Shown here piece after piece: positions 52,281 to 60,436 of a DNA stretch of 64,000 bases. The notes below the pieces were generated by a model. The model did no database searches. It was not told the DNA's origin and saw only the letters and a program-made list of their open reading frames with translations. Position 1 is the first letter of the stretch. Every line of letters begins with the position of its first letter. The position numbers were made by a program, and so were the translations under genes. This stretch comes from GCA-2862585 sp049890295 (GTDB lineage Bacteria > Bacteroidota > Bacteroidia > Flavobacteriales > UBA7312), in the NCBI GenBank assembly GCA_049890295.1, contig JBMHBP010000004.1, positions 62,001-126,000 of the forward strand, written 5' to 3'.

Positions 52281-52374
52281 TAGTTCAGCTTACCATTTAA
52301 AATTTGAAATACAACTATTTCAACCAGTATAATTTTATTTGTATATGATCGCTTAAATTATACATATAAAATAT

Positions 52375-52382
52375 TACATTTG
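52375..52382 (+). promoter_or_regulatory. -7 box of the two-component operon
   Basis: TAcaTTTG lies 6 bases before the response-regulator ATG at 52389, predicting an almost leaderless mRNA. Confidence 0.55.
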
Positions 52383-52388
52383 TAAGTA

Positions 52389-53069
52389 ATGACTAATGCC
52401 TCAAAAATACTAATTGTTGATGACGAAAAGGATATTTTAGAGTTTTTATCCTATAATTTGAAAGCCGAAGGCTATGAGGTAATAGTGGCCGACAATGGTG
52501 TTCAGGCTATTGAATTGGCTCAATTACACCAGCCTGCTCTGATTATTCTCGATGTTCAAATGCCTAACATGGATGGAATTACAACATGTGAAAAAATTCG
52601 TGAAATCCCTTCCCTAAAAGATGTCATCATTACTTTTTTGACGGCTCGATCAGAAGATTATTCGCAAATTGCAGGTTTTGAAGCAGGAGCTGATGATTAC
52701 ATTAATAAACCCATTCGTCCAAAAGTATTAGTCAGCCGGGTAAAAGCCCTGTTAAAACGCGGTGGCTACAGCCAGGATTCTGACTCTTCAATAAACTTAG
52801 GGGATATATTGGTTAATATTGAAAAGCATCAAACCTTTTACAAGGGTAGTGAAATTAATCTAGCAAAAAAGGAGTTCAAATTATTGAAACTTTTGATCTC
52901 TAAACCTGGAAAAGTATTTACTCGGGAAGAAATTCTTGAAAAAGTATGGGGAATGGATATTATTGTTGGAGATAGAACAATTGACGTTCATATCAGAAAG
53001 TTACGTGAAAAATTTGCCAATCATTACATCAAAACTATAAAAGGAGTAGGCTATAAATTTGAATACTAA
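52389..53069 (+). CDS. OmpR/PhoB-family response regulator
   Basis: A 226-residue two-domain regulator. The receiver (1-120) has the acidic pair D11-D12, phospho-acceptor D55 in IILDVQMPN, Thr/Ser switch FLTARSED and KPIRPKVL with the conserved Lys. The C-terminal winged helix (about 130-226) has KEFKLLKLLISKPGKVFTREEIL and DRTIDVHIRKLREK, the DNA-recognition helix of the OmpR/PhoB class. It overlaps the kinase gene by one base. Position beside the PiT-like gene suggests phosphate control, but this is inference. Confidence 0.92.
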   Translation: MTNASKILIVDDEKDILEFLSYNLKAEGYEVIVADNGVQAIELAQLHQPALIILDVQMPNMDGITTCEKIREIPSLKDVIITFLTARSEDYSQIAGFEAGADDYINKPIRPKVLVSRVKALLKRGGYSQDSDSSINLGDILVNIEKHQTFYKGSEINLAKKEFKLLKLLISKPGKVFTREEILEKVWGMDIIVGDRTIDVHIRKLREKFANHYIKTIKGVGYKFEY

Positions 53070-54094
53070 TGCAACTATCTACGCCTCAGAAAACAGCCAT
53101 AGTTATTTCATTTTTCATTTCATTGAGTGTTGCTGTGACACTCATTATAGCAAATTATTTTACTTGGACTAGTCTAAATGTCTCTCAAATTGTAATTTTT
53201 TTAGTTGTTTTAACATTCTTATCATACACTATTTCACTTTTCATTATTAGAGATTACCTCTACGATAAAATCAGATTGATTTATAAAACATTAAGTCGTC
53301 AGAAAGGTAGTAGTAATGAGGTTGAAACTGATCTTAACAAAGTAAATGAAGATATTGACCGTATGGTAGCTGAACGTCAGCGCGAAATTGATGACTTAAA
53401 AAATACTGAAACTTTTAGAAGGGAATTTATAGGTAACGTTTCTCACGAACTTAAAACGCCGATTTTTAACATACAAGGCTATATTCATACTTTAATGGAT
53501 GGAGCCATAAAAGACGATAATGTTAATATTAAATACCTAAAGCGAACGAGTAAAAGTGTGGATAGAATGATTAATATCGTTGATGATCTTGAAATAATAT
53601 CAAAAATCGAATCTAACCGATTAGAATTAGAATTTTTAAGATGGAATATTGTTAGTCATGTTCAAGAGTTATTTGAGATTTTAGAGATCAAAGCTCAAAA
53701 AAGAGGGATAAACCTGAGTATTATTAATGAGTCCAGTTCAGGCTTTGTAGAAGCTGACAAGGATAAAATATCCCAAGTATTGGTCAATCTTATCGAAAAT
53801 TCTATAAAGTATGGCAAAGAAAATGGTACAACTAAAGTACGGTTTTATGAAATGGGAGAAAATATGCTAGTTGAAATTGCTGATAACGGCAACGGAATTT
53901 CTGAAGAACACCTGCCGCGTTTGTTTGAACGGTTTTACAGAGTTGATAAATCTAGATCTAGAGACGAAGGCGGTACAGGTTTAGGTCTTTCAATTGTCAA
54001 GCATATCATTGAAGCTCACCGTCAAACTATTAATGTAAGAAGTACAGAGAGTGTTGGTACTACCTTTTCATTCACTGTAAAAAGGAGCCAATAA
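53069..54094 (+). CDS. Sensor histidine kinase (PhoR-like)
   Basis: A 341-residue membrane kinase. Two transmembrane helices (about 10-30 and 38-60) leave only a very short periplasmic loop, so it probably senses through a partner or the membrane. A coiled linker (85-118) precedes the dimerisation domain with phospho-acceptor H126 in FIGNVSHELKTPIF. The ATPase part has the N box VLVNLIENSIKYG, the G1 box DNGNGISEEHLPRLFERFYR and the G2 box GGTGLGLSIVKH. The 3' end overlaps the convergent glycosyltransferase by 27 bases. Confidence 0.92.
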   Translation: MQLSTPQKTAIVISFFISLSVAVTLIIANYFTWTSLNVSQIVIFLVVLTFLSYTISLFIIRDYLYDKIRLIYKTLSRQKGSSNEVETDLNKVNEDIDRMVAERQREIDDLKNTETFRREFIGNVSHELKTPIFNIQGYIHTLMDGAIKDDNVNIKYLKRTSKSVDRMINIVDDLEIISKIESNRLELEFLRWNIVSHVQELFEILEIKAQKRGINLSIINESSSGFVEADKDKISQVLVNLIENSIKYGKENGTTKVRFYEMGENMLVEIADNGNGISEEHLPRLFERFYRVDKSRSRDEGGTGLGLSIVKHIIEAHRQTINVRSTESVGTTFSFTVKRSQ

Positions 54095-55123
54095 GTCTTT
54101 CCAATTAACTTCTTCTTCTTGGCTAGTAAACCCGCTAAATATTCGAGATTTTTCAATTGCTATTGATAGGTCAAACTGATTTTGGTGCATGGCAAACGCA
54201 ATTTTTTGGTCATAAAAGTATTTGCCTAAATACAGCTGTTCGGTTTGCCCTGGCGTAGGTACAAATACAGCTTTTTTATTTAGCTTAGCCAAGTCCATAA
54301 TAGTTGAATAGCCCGAACGACTAATAACCAGATCAGCATTAACCATAGCCTGATTGAGCTCTTTAGCATTCAAATGACCGACAATTTTAAGGTTACCTAT
54401 TTTTTTTACAGAATTGTCCTCCGTTTTACCTAATACCAATAAGGCTTTTTTCTTAGAATTTAATAATTGCTTTTTCAATAGATTTTCAAACATACTTCGT
54501 TGAGGTTCAGGACCAGATAATACAGCTAGTATGTCTAACGATTCTGTTTGTTCTATTACTTTAAAACGCGACAAGCCACCAATAAATTGACACGGTACTC
54601 GCGGTAATTCGGTTTTGGTAAGCTCTCCACTAAGTTGATGTTGACTAAAATCTGGTATCCAACACGACTCATACCGTTCAATATATTTGTAATTCAAGCT
54701 TTGAATCCATTCGCTAAAAAAAGGCGACTGAATATGTAGCTGATGAGTTATGAATATACAGGGTACTTTTTTAGAATATAGTCCATAGCGATTATCAGAA
54801 ATAACCCCATCAATATTATAATCTGAAATAATTTGTTGCAATTGGCGGTTTTCCTTTCTTATACTTCTCCAAATTTTAATACTTTGAACGAGCATGCTAA
54901 GTGTCATATTGCTAGTTTTTGGATAGCGAATATCATAGCCTTCCAACTTGATAAACTCGTGCTTTGGAAATTCATTCATCAACAATAGAAGTGGGCGACC
55001 ACCAGCAGCAAATACGACTTCAAAACCATGAGCCTCCAATTGCCAAACAATGGGTATACAACGGCTAGCATGACCCAGCCCCCAATCTAGCGGAGCTAAT
55101 AGAATACGTTTTTTACTATTCAC
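54068..55123 (-). CDS. Glycosyltransferase, MurG/GT28-like, GTG start
   Basis: A 351-residue GT-B fold glycosyltransferase of the type often annotated in Flavobacteria as glycosyl transferase family 28-like. The start KRILLAPLDWGLGHASRCIPI has the Gly-rich loop, and ADLVISRSGYSTIMDLAKLNKKAVFVPTPGQTEQLYLGKYF carries the C-terminal donor-binding signature. It starts with GTG 55123; a one-mismatch -7 box (reverse strand TActTTCG, 55128-55135) lies 4 bases upstream. Donor and acceptor are unknown; an envelope role is likely. Confidence 0.82.
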   Translation of the reverse strand: MNSKKRILLAPLDWGLGHASRCIPIVWQLEAHGFEVVFAAGGRPLLLLMNEFPKHEFIKLEGYDIRYPKTSNMTLSMLVQSIKIWRSIRKENRQLQQIISDYNIDGVISDNRYGLYSKKVPCIFITHQLHIQSPFFSEWIQSLNYKYIERYESCWIPDFSQHQLSGELTKTELPRVPCQFIGGLSRFKVIEQTESLDILAVLSGPEPQRSMFENLLKKQLLNSKKKALLVLGKTEDNSVKKIGNLKIVGHLNAKELNQAMVNADLVISRSGYSTIMDLAKLNKKAVFVPTPGQTEQLYLGKYFYDQKIAFAMHQNQFDLSIAIEKSRIFSGFTSQEEEVNWKDLLAPFYSE

Positions 55124-55149
55124 TCTTCGAAAGTAGCTAAATTTTAGGC

Positions 55150-55157
55150 TATTTTTG
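55150..55157 (+). promoter_or_regulatory. -7 box of trmB
   Basis: TAttTTTG lies 15 bases before the preferred TTG start at 55173. Its own TTG (55155) is an in-frame pseudo-start. Confidence 0.5.
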
Positions 55158-55172
55158 ACAAAATTTTCAGTA

Positions 55173-55844
55173 TTGGCAAAAAATAAACTTCGTAAATTTT
55201 CTCAAATAAATTGCTACAAACATGTCGTTCAACCTACTTTTGAAGAATTAAAATCTGGTTTTTCATTAAAAGGAAAGTGGAAATCTGAAATGTTCAAAAA
55301 TGATAATCCATTAGTTTTAGAACTGGGTTGTGGCAAGGGAGAGTATTCAGTTGGATTGGCCCAAGCCTATCCCCAAAAAAACTTTTTAGGCATAGACGTC
55401 AAAGGAGCTAGAATGCATAAAGGAGCCACAGACTCTTTAGAAGAAAGCCTAACAAATGTAGCTTTCTTAAGGACTCGCATAGAGTTTATAGAATGGTGCT
55501 TTGAAACCGATGAAGTTGATGAAATATGGATAACCTTTCCAGATCCTCAAATCAAAAAGAAAAGAGCCAAGAATAGACTTACTCATCCAACCTTTCTTAA
55601 GCGCTATGCTTCAATTTTGAAAGCCGATGGGCTTATTCATTTAAAAACAGACAGCCAATTTTTGCATGGCTACACTTTAGGAATTATAGAAGGGCATGAG
55701 CATAGTTTAGAAGATGCCGAGCACGATATTTATAACGCTCAACTTCAACGTCCGCATTTACATATTAAAACTCACTACGAAAAGTTGTTTTTAGAAAAAG
55801 ACATGCCAATTACTTACCTAAGGTTCAGTTTGAATAGAGCCTAA
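55173..55844 (+). CDS. trmB: tRNA (guanine-46-N7)-methyltransferase, probable TTG start
   Basis: A 223-residue SAM-dependent enzyme that makes m7G46 in tRNA variable loops. The SAM site LELGCGKGEYSVGLA is followed by FLGIDVKGARMHKGA, DEIWITFPDPQIKKKRAKNRLTHP (the active-site DPxxK-R) and HLKTDSQFL. The N-terminus AKNKLRKFSQ matches relatives that begin MxxKNKLxxF, so I start at TTG 55173. An earlier TTG at 55155 lies inside the promoter box and no ATG fits. Start choice is moderately certain. Confidence 0.9.
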   Translation: MAKNKLRKFSQINCYKHVVQPTFEELKSGFSLKGKWKSEMFKNDNPLVLELGCGKGEYSVGLAQAYPQKNFLGIDVKGARMHKGATDSLEESLTNVAFLRTRIEFIEWCFETDEVDEIWITFPDPQIKKKRAKNRLTHPTFLKRYASILKADGLIHLKTDSQFLHGYTLGIIEGHEHSLEDAEHDIYNAQLQRPHLHIKTHYEKLFLEKDMPITYLRFSLNRA

Positions 55845-55856
55845 ATTATCAATTCT

Positions 55857-56177
55857 ATGAACTCTTTTTTTCAAAAAGTCCATGAAGTAACGCAGCTTAT
55901 CCCCGAGGGTAAAGTCACAACTTATGGTGCTATTGCTCGATATTTAGGAAGTCCGCAATCTGCTCGCATGGTGGGTTGGGCACTAAATACTGTAAAAGGC
56001 TATGAGACACCTGCTCACCGTGTAGTAAACCGAAAAGGTCTACTAACGGGGAAGTTTCACTTTGATGGTATCAGTCTCATGCAAGACCTTCTAGAAAATG
56101 AAGGTATTATGGTTATTGATAATCAGGTAAAAGACTTTGAAAGTGTATTTTGGGATCCTAGTAAAGAATTAATTTGA
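55857..56177 (+). CDS. Alkyltransferase-like (ATL) DNA-binding protein, MGMT fold
   Basis: A 106-residue protein with the O6-alkylguanine-DNA-methyltransferase DNA-binding domain: IPEGKVTTYGAIARYLGSPQSARMVGWAL, with the arginine finger R37. The catalytic PCHR motif is replaced by PAHR, so the acceptor cysteine position is Ala53. Lacking the cysteine, it cannot transfer the alkyl group. ATL proteins bind alkylated guanine and hand it to nucleotide excision repair (established for YbaZ and Atl1). It lies 12 bases behind trmB. Confidence 0.88.
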   Translation: MNSFFQKVHEVTQLIPEGKVTTYGAIARYLGSPQSARMVGWALNTVKGYETPAHRVVNRKGLLTGKFHFDGISLMQDLLENEGIMVIDNQVKDFESVFWDPSKELI

Positions 56178-56204
56178 GTCAGTCTAAACAAACGCCCAAT
56201 TGCG

Positions 56205-56212
56205 TATCTTTG
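56205..56212 (+). promoter_or_regulatory. -7 box of the mrp-nfu-korAB operon
   Basis: TAtcTTTG lies 7 bases before ATG 56220, predicting an almost leaderless mRNA. Confidence 0.55.
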
Positions 56213-56219
56213 CACTACA

Positions 56220-57344
56220 ATGACATTAACAAAGGAACAGATTTTATCGGCTTTATCAACTTTTACCCTACCAAACGGCGGTAAAGACTTGGTATCAGCT
56301 AATTGTGTCCGAAATATTCAAATCTTCGGCACAGAAGTGATAATAGATATTGAAATTGATAATCCAACTTTACAATATAAAAAAAAGGTAGAGGTAGATA
56401 GTATCAAGGCAATACATGATCATGTCTTTGAAAAGGCGGATGTAAAGGTTAATCTTATTGTAAATTCACCACAAAAACCAAGCCAACAAATACGCGGGAA
56501 AGCTATTCCCGGAGTAAAAAATATTATTGCTATTGCCTCAGGAAAAGGTGGAGTTGGTAAGTCCACCGTTTCAGCCAATTTAGCAGTAGCACTAGCAGAA
56601 GAAGGGTATTCAGTAGGTCTTGTCGATGCTGATATTTATGGTCCTTCTATGCCTATAATGTTCGATGTAGTAAATGCTCAACCACAAGGCCGAATGGTCG
56701 AGGGTAAAAAGCGTATTGTTCCAGTGGAAAGTTATGGTGTTAAACTGTTGTCCATCGGTTTTTTTGCTAATACCGACCAGGCTGTGGTCTGGCGAGGTGC
56801 AATGGCTTCGAAGGCCCTGAATCAGATGTTGTGGGATGCCGATTGGGGCAATATTGATTACCTTTTAATTGATTTACCACCAGGTACTGGCGATATTCAT
56901 TTGTCTTTAGTTCAGTCTATACCTGTTGGAGCAGCAATAGTTGTCAGTACGCCACAACCAATCGCATTAGCTGATGCAAAAAAAGGAGTAGCGATGTTTA
57001 AGATGGATGCTATAAATGTCCCTGTCTTAGGATTAGTTGAAAATATGGCATATTTTACACCAGAAGAATTACCTAACAATAAATATTATATTTTTGGAAA
57101 AGATGGTACTAAAGGTTTAGCAGAGCGTTTAGACTTGCCATTACTAGCTGAAGTACCTTTAATACAGAGTATTCGTGAGGCAGCTGATGTTGGAAGACCA
57201 GCCGTATTGCAGGGCGACACACCTTCAGCAAATGCTTTTGTTGGTCTAGCTAAAAATGTAGTCCTTCAAATGGATAAACGCAATGAACTTGAGGCTACTA
57301 AAACTGTAGAAATTACAACTATGAACGGATGTTCAACAAAATAA
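56220..57344 (+). CDS. mrp: Mrp/ApbC P-loop iron-sulfur carrier protein
   Basis: A 374-residue protein of the Mrp/NBP35 type that carries 4Fe-4S clusters. The N-terminal DUF59/MIP18-like domain (about 1-82) precedes the deviant Walker A GKGGVGKS (108-115). ADIYGPSMPIMFD and YLLIDLPPGTGD (Walker B region) follow. The C-terminal region has VENMAYFTPEELPNNKYYIFG, but the CxxC pair seen in many Mrp proteins at this place is absent; only a terminal NGCSTK cysteine remains. Position before nfu and korAB suggests cluster supply to the ferredoxin-dependent oxidoreductase. Confidence 0.92.
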   Translation: MTLTKEQILSALSTFTLPNGGKDLVSANCVRNIQIFGTEVIIDIEIDNPTLQYKKKVEVDSIKAIHDHVFEKADVKVNLIVNSPQKPSQQIRGKAIPGVKNIIAIASGKGGVGKSTVSANLAVALAEEGYSVGLVDADIYGPSMPIMFDVVNAQPQGRMVEGKKRIVPVESYGVKLLSIGFFANTDQAVVWRGAMASKALNQMLWDADWGNIDYLLIDLPPGTGDIHLSLVQSIPVGAAIVVSTPQPIALADAKKGVAMFKMDAINVPVLGLVENMAYFTPEELPNNKYYIFGKDGTKGLAERLDLPLLAEVPLIQSIREAADVGRPAVLQGDTPSANAFVGLAKNVVLQMDKRNELEATKTVEITTMNGCSTK

Positions 57345-57348
57345 AACA

Positions 57349-57609
57349 ATGGGAATAATTACCGATTCAAACATTATAAGCAAAATAGAAGATGCCCTTG
57401 CTCAGGTTCGTCCATTTTTAGAGTCTGATGGTGGCGATATTCGTTTGGTGGAAGTGACTGATGATTTTATAGTGAAAGTTAAACTTCTTGGTGCATGCAG
57501 CGATTGTCAAGTAAGTATGATGACGCTAAAAGCTGGGGTAGAGCAAACCATTAAAAAAGTGTTGCCGCAAGTCAAAGAGGTGGTTGATATAGATAAAACA
57601 GACAATTAA
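57349..57609 (+). CDS. Single-domain Nfu (NifU C-terminal) iron-sulfur protein
   Basis: An 86-residue NifU-like domain with cluster cysteines C50 and C53 in GACSDCQVSMMTLKAGV. It begins with the typical IEDALAQVRPFLESDGGDIRLVEV. It has only the C-terminal half of the longer Nfu encoded at 25491-26090. It lies 4 bases after mrp and immediately before korA, so the operon pairs cluster assembly with an iron-sulfur enzyme. Confidence 0.92.
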   Translation: MGIITDSNIISKIEDALAQVRPFLESDGGDIRLVEVTDDFIVKVKLLGACSDCQVSMMTLKAGVEQTIKKVLPQVKEVVDIDKTDN

Positions 57610-59442
57610 ATGACTCAAGAAACAGTCGAAAAAGTTGTTATATTTTTTGCAGGCGACTCAGGGGATGGTATACAACTAACAGGTTCACAATTTACAAATA
57701 CAACGGCTTTATACGGAAATGACTTAAGTACTTTTCCAGACTTTCCAGCCGAAATACGTGCTCCACAAGGCACCCTTGCTGGGGTATCAGGTTTTCAAAT
57801 TTCTTTTGGTAGTACTGAAATCTTTACGCCAGGTGACGAATGCGATGTATTAGTCGTTATGAACGTAGCGGCATTGAAAGCCAACCTCAAACGGTTAAAA
57901 AAGGGGGGTACAATAATTGTAAATACAGACGGTTTTGATAAGCGAAACTTACGTCTAGCAGGCTATCAAGATAATGAAAACCCACTTAACGATAACTCCC
58001 TGTCTTCATACAGAGTCAATGAAATTGATATTACAAAATTGACTCGTGAATGTCTGGTTGATATATCGCTAGGGATTAAAGAAAAAGACCGTTGCAAAAA
58101 TATGTTTGTTTTAGGTTTTGTTTACTGGATGTATAACCGAACACTTGATCATACAATTACCTTTTTAAAAGAAAAATTTAAGCATAAAGAAGACGTTCTT
58201 GAAGCAAATATTCGAGTACTCAAAGCAGGCTATAATTTTGCAGATACTTGTGAAATTTCAACTAGTAGATTTGATGTAAAACCTGCAAAAATGTTGTCGG
58301 GTACCTATCGAAACATAATGGGTAATCAGGCCCTTGCTATGGGACTTATTGCTGCCTCACAACAGTCAGGGCTTGAACTTTTCTATGGCTCTTATCCTAT
58401 TACACCAGCATCTGATATTTTACATGAATTGGCTAAGCACAAAAACTTTGGTGTCAAATCGTTCCAAGCAGAGGACGAAATTGCAGCTATAAGTGCAGCC
58501 ATAGGAGCTTCATTTGGTGGAGCCTTAGGTGTTACAGCTACTTCTGGACCTGGTGTTGCACTAAAAGGAGAAGCCATAGGGTTAGCCTTTATGTTAGAAC
58601 TTCCTTTAGTGATTGTAAATGTGCAACGAGGCGGGCCATCTACTGGCTTACCCACCAAAACAGAGCAAGCCGATTTATTACAAGCCATGTATGGTAGAAA
58701 TGGTGAAGCACCAGTACCCATAGTGACTTCCAGTACACCCTCAGATTGCTTTGAAGCCGCTATTGAAGCATGTCGAATTGCAATAGAACATATGACGCCC
58801 GTCTTTTTACTCTCTGATGGCTATATAGCTAATGGTGCAGAGCCTTGGCGATTCCCAAATTCGAAAGAACTAAAGACCATTCAAGTGCCAATGACAACTA
58901 AAACGGAATCCTATTTACCTTACCAACGCGATGAAAAAATGGTTCGAGAATGGGCAGTTCCTGGCATGGCTGGTTTAGAACACCGTTTAGGAGGTTTAGA
59001 AAAAGAAAAAGATACTGGAAATGTGTCATACGATTCGGATAATCATGAACTTATGGTGAAAATCAGAGCTGAAAAAGTAGATAAAATCAGCGATTCAATC
59101 CCTAGTCTAGCCATTGACTCAGGTATTGATAGTCCTAAAGTTCTTGTATTAGGATGGGGGTCTACTTATGGTGCTATAAAATCTGCTGTTAAAGAACTAT
59201 TAGCACAGGGGTATTCAGTAGCTCATGCTCATTTACGTCATATTCATCCTTTTCCAAACAATTTAAAAACACTTTTAGAAAGTAGTCAGTATGTCGTTGT
59301 ACCTGAAATTAATAACGGTCAACTCATAAAAATTATTCGTGATACTTTTTTAATAGATGCTATACCTTTCAATAAAATTAAAGGTATCCCATTTGAAGGA
59401 CGAGAAATTAAAGATAAAATTATAGAACTGCATGACAGATAA
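57610..59442 (+). CDS. korA: 2-oxoacid:ferredoxin oxidoreductase, gamma-alpha fusion subunit
   Basis: A 610-residue subunit that joins the gamma domain (about 1-200: FFAGDSGDGIQLTGSQFTN, IRAPQGTLAGVSGFQISFG) to the alpha or pyrimidine-binding domain (from about 230: GNQALAMGLIAASQQSG, YPITPASDIL, QAEDEIAAISAAIGAS, TATSGPG). With the beta subunit it converts a 2-oxoacid plus CoA to acyl-CoA and CO2 with reduced ferredoxin. The fused two-subunit layout is that of the 2-oxoglutarate-type KorAB enzymes; the exact substrate is inferred. It overlaps korB by 11 bases. Confidence 0.93.
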   Translation: MTQETVEKVVIFFAGDSGDGIQLTGSQFTNTTALYGNDLSTFPDFPAEIRAPQGTLAGVSGFQISFGSTEIFTPGDECDVLVVMNVAALKANLKRLKKGGTIIVNTDGFDKRNLRLAGYQDNENPLNDNSLSSYRVNEIDITKLTRECLVDISLGIKEKDRCKNMFVLGFVYWMYNRTLDHTITFLKEKFKHKEDVLEANIRVLKAGYNFADTCEISTSRFDVKPAKMLSGTYRNIMGNQALAMGLIAASQQSGLELFYGSYPITPASDILHELAKHKNFGVKSFQAEDEIAAISAAIGASFGGALGVTATSGPGVALKGEAIGLAFMLELPLVIVNVQRGGPSTGLPTKTEQADLLQAMYGRNGEAPVPIVTSSTPSDCFEAAIEACRIAIEHMTPVFLLSDGYIANGAEPWRFPNSKELKTIQVPMTTKTESYLPYQRDEKMVREWAVPGMAGLEHRLGGLEKEKDTGNVSYDSDNHELMVKIRAEKVDKISDSIPSLAIDSGIDSPKVLVLGWGSTYGAIKSAVKELLAQGYSVAHAHLRHIHPFPNNLKTLLESSQYVVVPEINNGQLIKIIRDTFLIDAIPFNKIKGIPFEGREIKDKIIELHDR

Positions 59443-60436
59443 AACATCCTATACCGCCAAAGATTTTTCGTCAGACCAGGAGGTGCGTTGGTGCCCAGGT
59501 TGTGGAGATTATTCTATACTCAAGCAAGTTCAATCGGTAATGCCTGAACTGGGCTTACCAAAAGAGGAAATAGTGTTCATTTCAGGAATAGGTTGTTCAT
59601 CTCGCTTTCCATATTACATGAACACTTACGGAATGCATTCAATTCATGGCCGTGCTACCGCAATAGCCAGTGGTTTGAAGGCAGCTCGACCAGACTTAAG
59701 CGTTTGGATTATTACTGGTGATGGTGATTCTTTATCTATAGGTGGTAACCATCTTATTCATTTGTTAAGAAGAAATTTCGATACTAATATATTATTGTTT
59801 AATAATCAAATTTATGGATTAACTAAAGGGCAATATTCACCCACTTCAGAGAAGGGTAAAAAGACTAAGTCTACTCCAATGGGCTCTATTGATCACCCCT
59901 TTAATCCACTAGCACTTTGTTTAGGTGCCGACGCTACTTTTGTTGCCAGAACGATGGATAGAGACCCTAAGCATTTGAGAGAAATGCTCAAGCGTTCTAA
60001 TGATCATAAAGGAACGGCCTTGTTAGAAATTTATCAAAATTGTAATGTATTTAACGATGGGGCATTCTTTGGTATGACCGATAAGGCTACCAAAATGAAT
60101 CAAACCCTATTTTTAGAACATGGAAAGCCTCTCCTTTTTGGCGAAAATAACACTAAAGGAATACGGCTTGATGGTTTTAAACCGATAGTTGTTTCACTAG
60201 ATGATTATTCTACAGATGATTTATGGGTTCATGATGAAAAGGATAGAGTAAAGGCCGGTCTGCTAAGCCGTTTTTTTGATGAAAATTTCCCAAGACCATT
60301 TGGGGTTTTTTACTCTGAAGATCGAATGTTATACGAGGAGGCTTTAGTAAATCAAATTCAGGAGGCTATTGATATAAAAGGGGTAGGAAATCTTGATGCT
60401 TTACTAAAAGGTTCAAACACATGGACTATTGATTAG
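59432..60436 (+). CDS. korB: 2-oxoacid:ferredoxin oxidoreductase, beta subunit
   Basis: This 334-residue thiamine-diphosphate-binding subunit pairs with KorA. WCPGCGDYSILKQVQ has the conserved cysteine pair, FISGIGCSSRFPYYMNTYGMHSIHGRATAIASGLKA the cofactor region, and ITGDGDSLSIGGNHLIHLLRRN the GDGD-type ThDP-Mg motif. NNQIYGLTKGQYSPTS follows. It should hold one 4Fe-4S cluster. No dedicated ferredoxin gene lies nearby. The 3' end overlaps the DUF5686 gene by 4 bases. Confidence 0.94.
   Translation: MTDKTSYTAKDFSSDQEVRWCPGCGDYSILKQVQSVMPELGLPKEEIVFISGIGCSSRFPYYMNTYGMHSIHGRATAIASGLKAARPDLSVWIITGDGDSLSIGGNHLIHLLRRNFDTNILLFNNQIYGLTKGQYSPTSEKGKKTKSTPMGSIDHPFNPLALCLGADATFVARTMDRDPKHLREMLKRSNDHKGTALLEIYQNCNVFNDGAFFGMTDKATKMNQTLFLEHGKPLLFGENNTKGIRLDGFKPIVVSLDDYSTDDLWVHDEKDRVKAGLLSRFFDENFPRPFGVFYSEDRMLYEEALVNQIQEAIDIKGVGNLDALLKGSNTWTID

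Noticed and set aside
58392..58721. 109-codon frame opposite korA
   Set aside because: Antisense to the conserved ThDP-enzyme core; no independent evidence.
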